The notes: generated by a model from the sequence alone, not told the origin. Shown: positions 1 to 9,296, numbered from the stretch's first letter. The stretch is DNA of 64,000 nucleotides from Hallerella sp964587155 (GCA_964587155.1 CAZPKF010000013.1:13262-77261), one strand, 5' to 3'. Program-made: numbers and translations.

Positions 1-16
1 GAGTTCCTTTTTTTAC

Positions 17-454
17 ATGATTTCCGCTTTATTCGCCATGTTGCCTTCGCCCTTTCTTTTCAAAGGGAAAATGTCCCTTCCGTTGCGCGGCGCTTTATTG
101 TGCATGGTGCTCTTGGCCGACGAACTTTTTGTATTTCTCGTTTTTTCTCCGGAATTCCATCGATATGATATTTTACCGTTTCGGATGTTCGCGCTGGCGC
201 TTTGCTTTTCAACACTTTTTTTAAGCCGAAAGCGGCGTTTTTTTGAATCGCTCGCGACCATTCTCTGGATTTGGATTGATTTCTTCGGAATGCTTTCCCT
301 GTCTTACCGGGGCATCGATATGAATTTTTGGCCGTTTTGCCTTTTGACACTTGCCTTTTTGCCGATTTTCAAGATGCATCCCTATAAGCGGGAAACACGG
401 TTCCTGTTGGCTGTGATTTGGATGGTGGCCTGGATGCTATTCTTCCGGATTTGA
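17..454 (+). CDS. Hydrophobic membrane protein, possibly 5'-truncated
   Basis: A protein of at least 145 residues made almost entirely of hydrophobic stretches separated by short basic or aromatic loops, consistent with four or five membrane helices. I see no motif that identifies a family. The frame is open back to the first base of the window, so the ATG used here may be internal and the true start may lie upstream. The stop is TGA. No neighbour on the same strand helps to assign a role: the next several hundred bases downstream are decayed sequence. The composition (Phe, Leu, Trp) resembles small integral inner-membrane proteins, but function is unknown. Confidence 0.55.
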   Translation: MISALFAMLPSPFLFKGKMSLPLRGALLCMVLLADELFVFLVFSPEFHRYDILPFRMFALALCFSTLFLSRKRRFFESLATILWIWIDFFGMLSLSYRGIDMNFWPFCLLTLAFLPIFKMHPYKRETRFLLAVIWMVAWMLFFRI

Positions 455-646
455 GGTCATAACGGCATTTCCCTGTGCAATTCTGATCAGGTTGTTACGT
501 ATTTGTCTGTTAATCATTCGGCGTGCGTTAGACGAGAAAGCTAAGGTGGTGCAGGGTGAATTTCCAAGCAGAGCGAGACTTGATTCCACGACAAAGAACC
601 AGAAATGAGTTAGAAACGCATAAAATCCTTCGCATCGAGGATGTAG

Positions 647-850
647 AGCCATACTGGCGAGTTTTCTAAGACCTTCACTGGCACCAAGCGAGACCTTGAC
701 AGATTCTCGGACATTGACAAGGTCCCGATTGGATTTTTACAAGGCTTGGGCATGAAAAAGGCCAGCTCGTTATGGGCGGGTTTCGACAGATCTGCGGGGA
801 ATGCGGAAATTTGTTTTGAACGCCTGCATAAACGTTTTTTGCTTGATTAG
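647..850 (+). pseudogene. Orphan coding fragment in decayed intergenic region
   Basis: The stretch 455-846 has no intact gene. From 647 to a TAG at 848-850 one frame is open for about 66 codons and reads like real protein, with a segment around residues 20-45 containing IGFLQGLGMKKASSLWAGFD. It lacks a start codon and ribosome site at its beginning. A second protein-like fragment in another frame ends near 666 with EDVEPYWRVF. Together they look like pieces of one or more genes broken by frameshifts and stops. I could not assign a family. They lie directly before a recombinase tail, so they may belong to the same dead mobile element. Confidence 0.3.
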
Positions 851-936
851 TTTACATAATGGGCATTATCGGACATAGCGAAGAGGTAGCTACAAAAATG
901 TATGACCATATTAACCGCCACCAAAAAGGAAAAAAC
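847..936 (+). pseudogene. Remnant of tyrosine recombinase C-terminus
   Basis: About 30 codons contain GHSEEVATKMYDHI. In XerC/XerD-type recombinases the C-terminal box reads GHSS followed by seven residues, the catalytic Tyr, then x-His; the spacing here (GHS, seven residues, Tyr, Asp-His) is the same. An in-frame TGA lies at 844-846 and nothing upstream supplies the catalytic Arg boxes, so only the tail survives. The frame then runs without a stop into the next small gene. The motif match is direct; calling it the scar of an integrated phage or plasmid is inference. Confidence 0.45.
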
Positions 937-1225
937 ATGCAAGTTCAAACAGAAGCCATCCTCTTCAATGTAGCGACAGTTCACAGCACGAAGAAGAACA
1001 AAGATTACAACACGCTTGATTTCATTTTGGACGGAGTGCCTAAGAAATTTTTCGTCAGTGACGAAGTATTCAACAGTTTTTTAGTGAATACAGTAGTCAA
1101 ACGGTTCCAAGAACAAGGGAGAAATCCCTTGCAGTATGCTTATACGAATAACATGTTTAACCGAACGATTCAAATTCTCCGCTCAGAAATATCATGTAGA
1201 TTTCACAGCAGAAGAACAAGCTTAG
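937..1225 (+). pseudogene. Small hypothetical protein with likely frameshift
   Basis: The ATG at 937 has a purine-rich AAAGGAAAAAAC upstream. The product begins MQVQTEAILFNVATVHSTKK, followed by a hydrophilic body rich in Asp, Lys and Phe. Near 1150-1170 the reading frame stops looking like protein, while the +1 frame continues sensibly with FKFSAQKYHVDF and ends at TAG 1223-1225 after TAEEQA. Read with one shift the protein has about 96 residues; unshifted it would run on to 1332 with an implausible tail. The size and the recombinase remnant beside it suggest a cargo gene of a dead phage or plasmid. Function is unknown; a small DNA-binding protein is only a guess. Confidence 0.4.
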
Positions 1226-1433
1226 CGTTCGGTTCATTTCATTTATGCACGAGGTTTTCCAAAATCACTAGAAAGCCTTGTGCTTTTTTATTGCCCAAGG
1301 AACTTTTCCCAATTTACTTTTTTCCCAATTAAATTTCGAAACCTCACCATTATGCTTAGAGTCTGTATTTTTATGTAGCGTTCATGTGAATTCATTTTTT
1401 TATTTTACCAAAAACAATATTTGGAAAAAACGA

Positions 1434-2315
1434 ATGAAAAAATGGATATTCTTGGTTGCGGCCCTCTCATTTTCCATCTCCTTTGCGCAAACGGACTCCG
1501 CTGCCGTAAAAAATCTTTCTGGAGAAACGGTCGAAACTGCGGAAATTAAAAAAAATGCCGAGACGACAGGGAAAATTTTCCTATTGGATCATTTGGGACA
1601 CAATATGCTCTGGAGCGCAATCGGTTGGCCGTTGGCGTTCCATTTGGCGGGCGGCGGTGCCACTTATTACCTTTCCACGCGCGATTACGATTTGATGACG
1701 GCTCGCTTTGCTGCCCGGCAGAATAAAACGGCGTTTGGCGTTGCTTTTGGTCCCGGCATGATGATGGGAACTTTTTTCCCCGTACTCGTTCCGGGATACA
1801 TGTTGTTTTTGAGCGACAATCGGGTTTTGAACAACACGGGAGCCGTGGCGGCTCAGGCGACGGCGATTGCGTTCCTTTACAACAACATCCTCAAAGCGAT
1901 TTCCGGACGTGAACACCCCGATGCCGAAAAAAACAATGGCGAACTTTCCCGCGATTTCAAATGGGGATTCTTGAAACGCGGTGTTTTTTACGGTTGGCCA
2001 TCCGGGCATTCCATGACGAATGCAGCCTTGGCCATGAGCATCGCCAGTTACCATCGTGAAAAACCTTTTGTCGTCGCCGGGTGCGCATTGTATGCCACTT
2101 ACATTGCGACTAGCATGGTATTGGGGGCCAAAGGTGAAGCCCACTGGCTTTCCGATGCAGTGGCGGGAACCCTGATGGGAGCCTCTATCGGCTGGTATGT
2201 CGGTTCCACTTTTTATAGACAAAAAACGGGCCAAAAAGAAAGCGTCTCACGAGTGAGCATCTCTCCCCTCTTCTTTGACGATTATAAGGGTGCTGTAATC
2301 AGCGTGCGGATTTGA
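1434..2315 (+). CDS. PAP2-family lipid phosphatase
   Basis: A protein of 293 residues starting MKKWIFLVAALSFSISFAQ, a clear signal peptide, so the ATG at 1434 is preferred over in-frame codons upstream. The three PAP2 phosphatase signatures are in order: KAISGREHP (about residue 158), PSGHS (about 189) and a third block with AHWLSDAVAG (about 236) carrying the catalytic His and Asp. Several hydrophobic segments lie between them. The first motif has REHP rather than the usual RxRP, and the third lacks the usual Ser-Arg pair. The family removes phosphate from lipid or isoprenyl phosphates at the membrane; the substrate here cannot be told. It stands alone on the strand. Confidence 0.8.
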   Translation: MKKWIFLVAALSFSISFAQTDSAAVKNLSGETVETAEIKKNAETTGKIFLLDHLGHNMLWSAIGWPLAFHLAGGGATYYLSTRDYDLMTARFAARQNKTAFGVAFGPGMMMGTFFPVLVPGYMLFLSDNRVLNNTGAVAAQATAIAFLYNNILKAISGREHPDAEKNNGELSRDFKWGFLKRGVFYGWPSGHSMTNAALAMSIASYHREKPFVVAGCALYATYIATSMVLGAKGEAHWLSDAVAGTLMGASIGWYVGSTFYRQKTGQKESVSRVSISPLFFDDYKGAVISVRI

Positions 2316-2457
2316 TTCCATCCTTTTGACAAGAGTCGGTCACCTTTCCAAATCATGAATGTTTCTCCAATGGACTGTCGCGTTGAAAATCCAGTTGAAA
2401 AATTCAGGCAGTATAAATATTTTTGCAACGTGTAGTCACCCATCAACAGGAGCACTT

Positions 2458-3126
2458 ATGCATATTCGGAAAAAATTTCTTTTGGCAATTTTCTTGTCCG
2501 CAGTCGTCTTGCCGACCTTGTGGAGCTGCGCTGCATCGCGGAAACTCCAAGCCGCATCTGTTTTGAAAAAGTGTGAACTCGAAATCACCGGAGCCCGCTT
2601 GGATTCTGTGAATTTGAACTTGGACCGGTTTATGAATCCGGAATCTGCGCCAAAGCATTCGCCGATTCCCAACGCCAGACTGATTCTTCTTGTCCAAAAT
2701 GTTGCCCAGGGAAAAATTCCAGACAGTTTGGGCGTTTTGCACTTTGCCATTTCAACGGGCATCCGCAACGCCTCCGAAGACACGCTTTGGTTGCGATCGG
2801 TCAAGATGCAGGTGCATTTCGACTCCCTTTCCGTTTTGCCGATTGATTACAACGATTCCGCGCTGGCCATTTCACCGGGACGTTCCGAAGCGTTCTTTCC
2901 GACACATCTTCTGATTGGGCCGCAAATATGGAAGATTCTTTCGCCGGATACCATCCGGGTCACTGGCGATTTGGAGTTTTCCCTTTCCAAAGACGGTGAA
3001 CCCGTTCCCTTCCACGTCGACCGCAAACGGGCCATTTTGCCTGAAGAGCGTACGGCGTTTTTGGACCGCGCCAAGGAACAGGTCCTTTCCACAATCATCG
3101 ATTCTTGGACAAACGATTTGCGCTGA
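2458..3126 (+). CDS. Outer-envelope lipoprotein, unknown function
   Basis: A product of 222 residues whose N-terminus ends in a lipobox, LWSCAASRK, with Cys the expected lipidation site at about residue 22. AGGAG seven bases before the ATG at 2458 fixes the start. The rest is mostly predicted beta strand, with alternating hydrophobic residues such as ARLILLVQNVAQGK and the asymmetric VTGDLEFSL, ending in a short helix. This resembles the LEA14/WHy-type periplasmic fold, but that is a structural impression and not a motif match. It precedes rdgB by 30 bases and may be co-transcribed with it. Confidence 0.6.
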   Translation: MHIRKKFLLAIFLSAVVLPTLWSCAASRKLQAASVLKKCELEITGARLDSVNLNLDRFMNPESAPKHSPIPNARLILLVQNVAQGKIPDSLGVLHFAISTGIRNASEDTLWLRSVKMQVHFDSLSVLPIDYNDSALAISPGRSEAFFPTHLLIGPQIWKILSPDTIRVTGDLEFSLSKDGEPVPFHVDRKRAILPEERTAFLDRAKEQVLSTIIDSWTNDLR

Positions 3127-3156
3127 GTCAAAAGATTCACGAAGAAAAGGAACACC

Positions 3157-3789
3157 TTGAAACATTTATTTGTAATCGCAACAGGAAACGCCGGGAAAAT
3201 CCGGGATTTTTCGTACATTCTAGGAACAGAACGGAACGATTTCAAGACTCTTTCGGACATCGGGTTTGACGGCGATATCGTTGAAAACGGAAATTCTTTT
3301 GCCGAAAACGCCGTCATCAAATCTTCGACGACGGCAAAATGGCTTGCCGCCAAAGGCATCGAAGCCACTGTCCTCGCAGACGATTCCGGATTAGAAGTTT
3401 TTTCGTTGGGGGGTGAACCGGGAATTTTCAGCGCACGCTATGCGGGGATTCATGGAGACGATTTCGCGAACAATCAAAAGCTTCTCGAAAAGCTCCAGGG
3501 AAAAGACGACCGCACGGCACGTTATTTTTGCGCACTTTCCCGCCAAACGGTCCGTAAAAACGCCCGGGATGAATTCGAAATTTCCGAACCGGAAATTTTT
3601 GAAGGGGAATGCCGCGGTCACATCGGCGACTCCCCTGCCGGCGACAAGGGCTTCGGTTATGATCCTCTGTTCATTCCCGACGGAGAATCCCGGACTTTTG
3701 CGCAAATGGAACTTGCCGAGAAAAAGCCCATCAGTCATCGCGGAAACGCCATTCGGGCTTTGCGGAAGGCTTTAGAATCCGGGCGTTAG
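3157..3789 (+). CDS. rdgB: XTP/dITP diphosphatase (non-canonical purine NTPase)
   Basis: Cleans the nucleotide pool by hydrolysing dITP, ITP and XTP to monophosphates. All family landmarks are visible: ATGNAGKIRDF at the N-terminus (nucleotide binding), ADDSGLEV, GEPGIFSARYAG, FGYDPLF and the C-terminal SHRGNA. At 210 residues it has normal length. The start is TTG, supported by AAAGG seven bases upstream and by the fact that the motif begins at residue 8; no ATG fits. The last four bases overlap the end of the convergent DUF763 gene. Confidence 0.93.
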   Translation: MKHLFVIATGNAGKIRDFSYILGTERNDFKTLSDIGFDGDIVENGNSFAENAVIKSSTTAKWLAAKGIEATVLADDSGLEVFSLGGEPGIFSARYAGIHGDDFANNQKLLEKLQGKDDRTARYFCALSRQTVRKNARDEFEISEPEIFEGECRGHIGDSPAGDKGFGYDPLFIPDGESRTFAQMELAEKKPISHRGNAIRALRKALESGR

Positions 3790-5051
3790 CCTTTTTGCAC
3801 AGTCCGTCCGCCCCATTCGGTGGAATGCCTGTGTTCGCGTTCCACCGTTTTTTCAAAATCCGCGAGCGGAGAACAATGTTTTTCGATTGACAATTGCGTT
3901 TGATGCAAACGGTTCAGGCAATCCATCTTGTCGCGGTTTCCGAGTTTCGCCTTTTCAATGGAATCGCCCAAAATGCGGATGGATTCATCGTAAATGCGAG
4001 TGGGAACAGGGAACGGATGACCGTCCTTTCCGCCGTGAGCGAACGAAAATCGGGCAGGATCCCTGAAACGAGAAGGAGTCCCGTTGATGACTTCGCTGAC
4101 AAGGGTCAAGGATTGCAGGGTGCGCGGCCCAAGTCCCGGGGTCAACAGCAAGTTTTCAAAGCTTTGCGGTTGCGCTTCATAGGCGGTGGCGAGAACGCTT
4201 CCCAGACGTTTCAAATCCACGTCGGCAGCAAGAACTTCATGATGAGCGGGCATTCGAACGTTGCGCCCAGAAGAAATTGTAATTGCAGGAAGGTTCGTGT
4301 CGAACAGGTCCATTTGCTCTGCAGGAACGATGACGGAAGATTTGGGCTTTGCAATCAAAGAAACTTCGCGCATCACCCGATCCGGGGATTCTTGGGAAAG
4401 TTCCAAGATGGAACTTCTTGTGCTGCCCGCCGCAAAATCGGTTAAATTCAAAATTTGCCCGCGGTTTTCTCCGACAATTGCCGTATGCGGTTCTTCAACG
4501 AAAGAACGCAGGTTTGAAGAGCACCAGTGGTAACGCCTGGCCGCTTTCGCCATCGGATTCATTCCCTGCTGCACTACGGCCCAATCGCCTTCATCGGTCA
4601 CGATAAAATTGTGCTGGTAAAGTTGGAATCCGTCTTGGATGGCCGTGCTGTCCACTTTGGCGCAAAGCCTGCTCGTGCGCACGAGCGAATTTCCGTCTAG
4701 CCCCGTCAAATCGGCTATTTTCAAAAGTTCGCCCGGAGTTTCCCGGGAATACTTCCCTCGCCCGCCGCAAACGCAAATGCCTAGTTCACCTGCGATCGGA
4801 TTCAGCCCCCGTTTGAGCGCATACAAAACGCTTGTCGTAATTCCCGAAGAATGCCAGTCCATTCCCAAGACTGCGCCAAAAGACTGGAACCACAGAGGAT
4901 CGCTCAGGCGCACTAAAAATTCTTTTTTCCCATAATTTTCAACGATAGATTCGGCGATGAGCCTTCCCAAGTCGCGCATGCGGTCGGCAAGCCAACGGGG
5001 AACGGTTCCCGTGTGCAAAGGCAAATCGGCGAATCCTGTGCGCTTTGGCAT
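3786..5051 (-). CDS. DUF763 domain protein
   Basis: A protein of 421 residues beginning MPKRTGFADLPLHTGTVPRW, the characteristic opening of DUF763 proteins, with further family-like blocks: SDPLWFQSFGAVLGMDWHSSG, GGRGKYSRETP, YQHNFIVTDEGDWAVVQQGM and LLLTPGLGPRTLQSL. The last is a helix-hairpin-helix-like stretch. The biochemical function of the family is not established; His- and Asp-rich blocks and the hairpin suggest a nucleic-acid role, which is inference. The gene ends within four bases of rdgB on the other strand and starts one base after the aldehyde dehydrogenase stop, so it probably shares its transcript. Confidence 0.8.
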   Translation of the reverse strand: MPKRTGFADLPLHTGTVPRWLADRMRDLGRLIAESIVENYGKKEFLVRLSDPLWFQSFGAVLGMDWHSSGITTSVLYALKRGLNPIAGELGICVCGGRGKYSRETPGELLKIADLTGLDGNSLVRTSRLCAKVDSTAIQDGFQLYQHNFIVTDEGDWAVVQQGMNPMAKAARRYHWCSSNLRSFVEEPHTAIVGENRGQILNLTDFAAGSTRSSILELSQESPDRVMREVSLIAKPKSSVIVPAEQMDLFDTNLPAITISSGRNVRMPAHHEVLAADVDLKRLGSVLATAYEAQPQSFENLLLTPGLGPRTLQSLTLVSEVINGTPSRFRDPARFSFAHGGKDGHPFPVPTRIYDESIRILGDSIEKAKLGNRDKMDCLNRLHQTQLSIEKHCSPLADFEKTVEREHRHSTEWGGRTVQKG

Positions 5052-5052
5052 C

Positions 5053-6408
5053 TTACTTCAGAAAAAAGTGGACAAGTTTCGATTTCCATTTGGAAACCGG
5101 AGGGTAGCGAAAGGGAATGTCGATCCAGGTTCCGCGTTCTAAAAAACTTTCTTCGTGCGAAAACGCCTTGAATCCCGATTCGCCGTGATAGCGCCCCATG
5201 CCGCTTTTCCCCACGCCGCCGAAAGGCAAATACGGCGACGCAATTTGCAACAACGTATCGTTGACGGTCATCGCTCCAAAATGCAGTTTATTTTGCAATC
5301 TGCGGACAAAACGCTTGTCATCGGAAAAGACGTAAGCGGCCAAAGGCCTCGGCAATCGGGAAAGGTTTTCATGCAGTTCCGATTCGGAACGGTATGTTAT
5401 CAGCGGCAAAATGGGGCCAAAAATTTCTTCTTGCATCACGGGAGATTCCCAGCCGACGTCGACAAGGATGGTCGGGTCGAATTTTTCTTCAAACGACTTT
5501 CCGCCGCAAAGGATTTTTTCTCCCCGTACCAAATTTTCCAAACGGCGCAAATGTTCTTCGTCGACAATCTTTGGAAAACTTTTCGTCCGGGCGCCTGCTG
5601 GGGCGAACTCATTGAACGCATTCACCAAGGCATTCTGAAATTTTTCGGCGGCACGAATATCCACATAGGCGAAATCCGGCGCGACACAGGTTTGCCCCGC
5701 ATTGACCAATTTTCCAAACGCCAAACGCCGCGCCGAAAGTTCAAGGTTTGCCGAAGCGTCCACGACACAAGGGCATTTCCCTCCCAATTCCAAAATAGAC
5801 GGAGTCAAATTTTTCGCCGCAAGTTCCAATACGCGGACACCCACCTTGGAACTGCCCGTAAAGAAAATCAGCTGAAAGGGTTCCGACAAAAGGCATTCGG
5901 CAAGCGCGTGATCGCCGGTGGCTATTTGAACTTCTCCGTCTGGGAAAATATCCGCCGCCATCTTGCAGAGCAATTTCGAAACGTTGACGGATTTTGCAGA
6001 GGGCTTGATGACAGCCGTATTCCCGGCGGCCAGAGCGCATACAAGGGGTTCTAGCGAAAGTAAAAAAGGATAATTCCACGGAGAAAGAATCAAGACGGGG
6101 CCGTAAGGTTTGCTTTTGGTAAAACTCTTCGCCGGGAACAGAAAAAGCGGCGTTCGCACAGGATGACGCTTCACCCAACTTTTCAAATGTTTCCGGGCAA
6201 ACGAAATTTCCGAAAGGACTAGCCCAATTTCGGTCATGTAAGATTCATCCCCGCTTTTGGAAAGATCCGCTTCGAGGGCGTTTTCTATATCCCTTTCGTG
6301 ATTCCGAATCCAGGCGTGCAAAGATTCCAACTGGCGAAGTCGCCAATTCAAATTCAAAGTAGTTCCTGAGTCAAAGCGGGCTTTAGCCTTTTCAAAAAAA
6401 ACGCTCAT
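5053..6408 (-). CDS. Aldehyde dehydrogenase, class-3-like
   Basis: NAD(P)-dependent oxidation of aldehydes to acids. The 451-residue length, without an N-terminal extension, fits the class-3/fatty-aldehyde branch. Visible motifs: SPWNYPF and the cofactor Lys in VIKPSA, FTGSSKVG, the general base Glu in LELGGK (about residue 208), the catalytic Cys in NAGQTCVAPDF (about 242), EEIFGPILP and PFGGVGKSGMG near the end. The C-terminus is hydrophobic and basic (FRYPPVSKWKSKLVHFFLK), compatible with membrane association. It lies between a secreted protein gene (1-base gap) and DUF763, in one minus-strand run. The physiological aldehyde is not known. Confidence 0.9.
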   Translation of the reverse strand: MSVFFEKAKARFDSGTTLNLNWRLRQLESLHAWIRNHERDIENALEADLSKSGDESYMTEIGLVLSEISFARKHLKSWVKRHPVRTPLFLFPAKSFTKSKPYGPVLILSPWNYPFLLSLEPLVCALAAGNTAVIKPSAKSVNVSKLLCKMAADIFPDGEVQIATGDHALAECLLSEPFQLIFFTGSSKVGVRVLELAAKNLTPSILELGGKCPCVVDASANLELSARRLAFGKLVNAGQTCVAPDFAYVDIRAAEKFQNALVNAFNEFAPAGARTKSFPKIVDEEHLRRLENLVRGEKILCGGKSFEEKFDPTILVDVGWESPVMQEEIFGPILPLITYRSESELHENLSRLPRPLAAYVFSDDKRFVRRLQNKLHFGAMTVNDTLLQIASPYLPFGGVGKSGMGRYHGESGFKAFSHEESFLERGTWIDIPFRYPPVSKWKSKLVHFFLK

Positions 6409-6409
6409 A

Positions 6410-7249
6410 TTACCGTTTGCGAACGTGCATCAAAAAGGAACCGTGTGCATTGGAAAGCATTTCCACCGATGCGCCGCCGGGGAGGGTCTTGTAAAAAATG
6501 CGTACAAATTTTCCCTGATCCGGCAAAGATAGGAGTGCGGAAATTTCCCCGTCTCCGATTTTGGCGTCATCCGTCCATTCCGCAGAAAGCCAGTGCCAAA
6601 TTTGCCAATTGAAAATTCCCCGCGTGCTGGCGATGAACGCCTGGACCATCAGCGAATATTCGTAGGCGTAAAAATCTTTCCGCATCTGGATTTCTTGTCG
6701 CTTTTGATGTTCGGGCAAGCGTTCAAAATGGGGAACCGGCGCAAGAGCCTGCCCATCGGGTTTCAGATAAGAAAATTGGATTTCGTTCTCCCGGACATCC
6801 ACTTGCAAATTGGAATCGTCGAAATGCACAAAATGTCCGCGACGAGTTTCTTTGTAATCGCGGAACACGAGTTCGGGATTCAATGGTTCTTCTAAACGCA
6901 ACGGGACTTTTGCCGTGGAAAGTCCTCCAATTTCGTGAAACGAAAGCAATTCTCCCGATTTCTTTTTGGAAAGGACGGCAAGCAAGAAGGTTTTGTCCGG
7001 CTTGCTCAGCAGCCAGGCGTGTTTTACGTTTTTCCGAATGGACTTGTCTTTGTTCAAAAGGAACTTCCCCAGCTCCGGATCGAGAACGCCCTTGTCGTCC
7101 CATTCCATCCATGTTCCTCCAGCGCCAACGGAATCCAGCGTTTTAAAAAGCGATTCGGAAGTGAAATCCGCCGACGAAAAAAATTCGACGGGCTTTGCCG
7201 AAAAGGCGAAGAGGGAAAGAAAAAACAGGCAGAAGGTGAAAATTTTCAT
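6410..7249 (-). CDS. Secreted protein, unknown
   Basis: A protein of 279 residues with an N-terminal signal peptide (MKIFTFCLFFLSLFAFSA, cleavage near residue 18). The mature part is hydrophilic, rich in Phe, Trp and charged residues, with no metal-binding or catalytic motif that I recognise. It is the first gene of the minus-strand run that continues into aldehyde dehydrogenase and DUF763. The 49 bases between it and ligA must hold both divergent promoters. Family and function are unknown. Confidence 0.55.
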   Translation of the reverse strand: MKIFTFCLFFLSLFAFSAKPVEFFSSADFTSESLFKTLDSVGAGGTWMEWDDKGVLDPELGKFLLNKDKSIRKNVKHAWLLSKPDKTFLLAVLSKKKSGELLSFHEIGGLSTAKVPLRLEEPLNPELVFRDYKETRRGHFVHFDDSNLQVDVRENEIQFSYLKPDGQALAPVPHFERLPEHQKRQEIQMRKDFYAYEYSLMVQAFIASTRGIFNWQIWHWLSAEWTDDAKIGDGEISALLSLPDQGKFVRIFYKTLPGGASVEMLSNAHGSFLMHVRKR

Positions 7250-7286
7250 TTTTTTAAAATAGATAGAAATCGGCTGGGAGAATTTC

Positions 7287-7294
7287 TATTTTTG
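7287..7294 (+). promoter_or_regulatory. Predicted -10 element for leaderless ligA
   Basis: TATTTTTG fits the Bacteroidota -10 consensus TAnnTTTG and stands exactly four bases before the ligA ATG. A transcript starting at the usual distance would begin at or next to the ATG. No Shine-Dalgarno sequence is present. The identical arrangement, down to the AAGT spacer, precedes recG. Confidence 0.5.
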
Positions 7295-7298
7295 AAGT

Positions 7299-9296
7299 AT
7301 GAGCGCAAATAATTCCGACGATTTTTCTCGATACAGGGAACTTCAAAAACAATTGCAAGAAGCGAGCGAAGCTTATTATAAAAACGGCTTTTCTCCCATG
7401 AGCGATCAAGATTTTGACTTTGGATTAAAAGAACTCGAAGCGATTGAATCGGCTCATCCCGAATGGAAAAATCCGGACTCTCTGACAAGCCGCGTCGGAA
7501 ACGATTTGCAAAGTGGATTTCAAAAAGTCGCGCACAGAATTCCGATGTTGTCCATAGCGAATGCCTACAGCCGCGAAGAAGTGGCGGACTTTATCCGGCA
7601 AGCGACGGCTAGTGTCCCAAGCGCCACAGAATGGGTATGCGAACGGAAAATCGACGGAATCAGCATGTCGATCACCTATCACAACGGAATTCTTGTCCGC
7701 GCAGCCACGCGGGGTGACGGAACCGTTGGCGATGATGTGACCGAAAACGTCAAAACAATCAAAGATGTGCCTCACCGGTTGGCAGGAGCGCCGGATGGCG
7801 ATTTGGAAGTCCGCGGCGAAGTTTACATGGATTTCAAAACGTTTGAATTTTTGAACGATGAGCTGGAGGCCCGCGGGCAAAAAGGGTTTCAAAATCCGCG
7901 CAATACGGCATCGGGAACGCTCAAACTCAAAGATCCTGCAGAATGCGCCAAGCGGAATCTCCGTTTTTTTGCGTATCACATTCCAGAAAGCATCGGCAAA
8001 AACAAGCATTCCGAAAATTTGCAAGCCCTTCAGAATTTAGGGTTTCGTACAAATGAATTCTGGATTGCCCACGGTGTCGAAGAAATCATGGCTGTCGCAG
8101 ACAAAATCCTCGCCGGTCGCGATGCTCTTGATTATCCAATCGACGGCATGGTCATCAAACAGAACGATTTGAAGTTGCAGCAGGAATTGGGATCGACTGT
8201 CAAAAGTCCGCGTTGGGCGCTAGCCTACAAATTCAAAGCGGAGCGCGCTTATACGAAACTCCTCTCCGTTGATTTTCAAGTCGGCAGAACGGGAAGGATC
8301 ACGCCGGTCGCCAACTTTGAACCTGTTTGGCTTGCCGGAACAACGGTCAAACGGGCGACTCTCCACAATTTTGACGAAATTTGCCGATTGGACGTCCGCG
8401 TAGGCGATACGGTCGGCGTTGAAAAGGGCGGCGAAATCATTCCGAAGATTGTCGAAGTCGACATTGTAAAACGCCCTCCGGGAGCAGCTCCCATTGAAAT
8501 GCCGGAATGCTGTCCGGTGTGCGGAATGCCCGTGCAAAAAAAAGAGGGACTTGTTGACCTGCGGTGTGAAAACCTGCATTGCCCGGCCATGAAACAATGC
8601 CTGTTCGAACATTTCGTCTCGCGCGAAGCGATGAACATCGAAAATTTAGGCCCAGCCCTAATAGCGGAACTTATCGATTCTAAAAAAATTTCCAGCCTTT
8701 CGGATCTTTACCGCCTTCAAAAAGAAGACCTGATTCCCCTTTCCCGCGTCGGTGATAAAAGTGCGCAAAATGTGATTGACGCCATTGAAAAAAGTAAAAC
8801 GCAAAGTCTGGAAAACTTTTTATTCGGCCTGGGAATCCGTTTTGTCGGCAGGACAAAAGCGCGCATTTTCGCCAAACACTTCCGCACCCTAGACCGCTTG
8901 GAATCGGCTTCTCTCGAAGAGCTTTCAAATATCCCGGATATAGGCGAACGCATCGCTAAAAGCGTTTACGACTTTTTCCGCGACACGGCAAACAAGGCGG
9001 AAGTCGACGCCTTGGTCGCCGAAGGGCTCCCTACGGAATTCAAGGGAGAAATCAAGGAACTTTTTTTGGGACAAACGGCGGTCTTGACGGGGACTCTCCC
9101 CACTCTCGACCGCAACACGGCCCGCAAAATGATTGAAGACAACGGCGGAAAAGTTTCCTCATCCGTCAGCAAAAAGACAACTTGGATTCTTGCCGGCGAA
9201 GATGCCGGGTCCAAATTGGCCAAGGCGACTCAGCTGGGAATCCCCATCCATGACGAAGCCTGGCTCCTTGCAGAATTAGCAAAACAGGACTCATAA
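7299..9296 (+). CDS. ligA: NAD-dependent DNA ligase
   Basis: Seals nicks in replication and repair using NAD. The 665-residue protein has every domain in order: Ia domain, adenylation domain with the nucleophile Lys117 in CERKIDG, OB fold (AYKFKAERAYTKLLSVDFQV), four-Cys zinc finger (CCPVCGMP with a second pair CENLHCPA), helix-hairpin-helix repeats (LSRVGDKSAQNV, LSNIPDIGERIA) and a C-terminal BRCT domain starting near FLGQTAVLTGTLP. Length is normal for LigA. The ATG has no ribosome site but follows a TAnnTTTG element by four bases. Its TAA overlaps the ATG of the M3 peptidase by one base, so the two are translationally linked. Confidence 0.97.
   Translation: MSANNSDDFSRYRELQKQLQEASEAYYKNGFSPMSDQDFDFGLKELEAIESAHPEWKNPDSLTSRVGNDLQSGFQKVAHRIPMLSIANAYSREEVADFIRQATASVPSATEWVCERKIDGISMSITYHNGILVRAATRGDGTVGDDVTENVKTIKDVPHRLAGAPDGDLEVRGEVYMDFKTFEFLNDELEARGQKGFQNPRNTASGTLKLKDPAECAKRNLRFFAYHIPESIGKNKHSENLQALQNLGFRTNEFWIAHGVEEIMAVADKILAGRDALDYPIDGMVIKQNDLKLQQELGSTVKSPRWALAYKFKAERAYTKLLSVDFQVGRTGRITPVANFEPVWLAGTTVKRATLHNFDEICRLDVRVGDTVGVEKGGEIIPKIVEVDIVKRPPGAAPIEMPECCPVCGMPVQKKEGLVDLRCENLHCPAMKQCLFEHFVSREAMNIENLGPALIAELIDSKKISSLSDLYRLQKEDLIPLSRVGDKSAQNVIDAIEKSKTQSLENFLFGLGIRFVGRTKARIFAKHFRTLDRLESASLEELSNIPDIGERIAKSVYDFFRDTANKAEVDALVAEGLPTEFKGEIKELFLGQTAVLTGTLPTLDRNTARKMIEDNGGKVSSSVSKKTTWILAGEDAGSKLAKATQLGIPIHDEAWLLAELAKQDS

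Noticed and set aside
859..1332. A single 157-residue protein spanning the recombinase tail and the small gene
   Set aside because: It would join two unrelated segments and end in a low-quality tail; an internal ATG with a ribosome site and a better frame after 1165 argue for separate decayed pieces.
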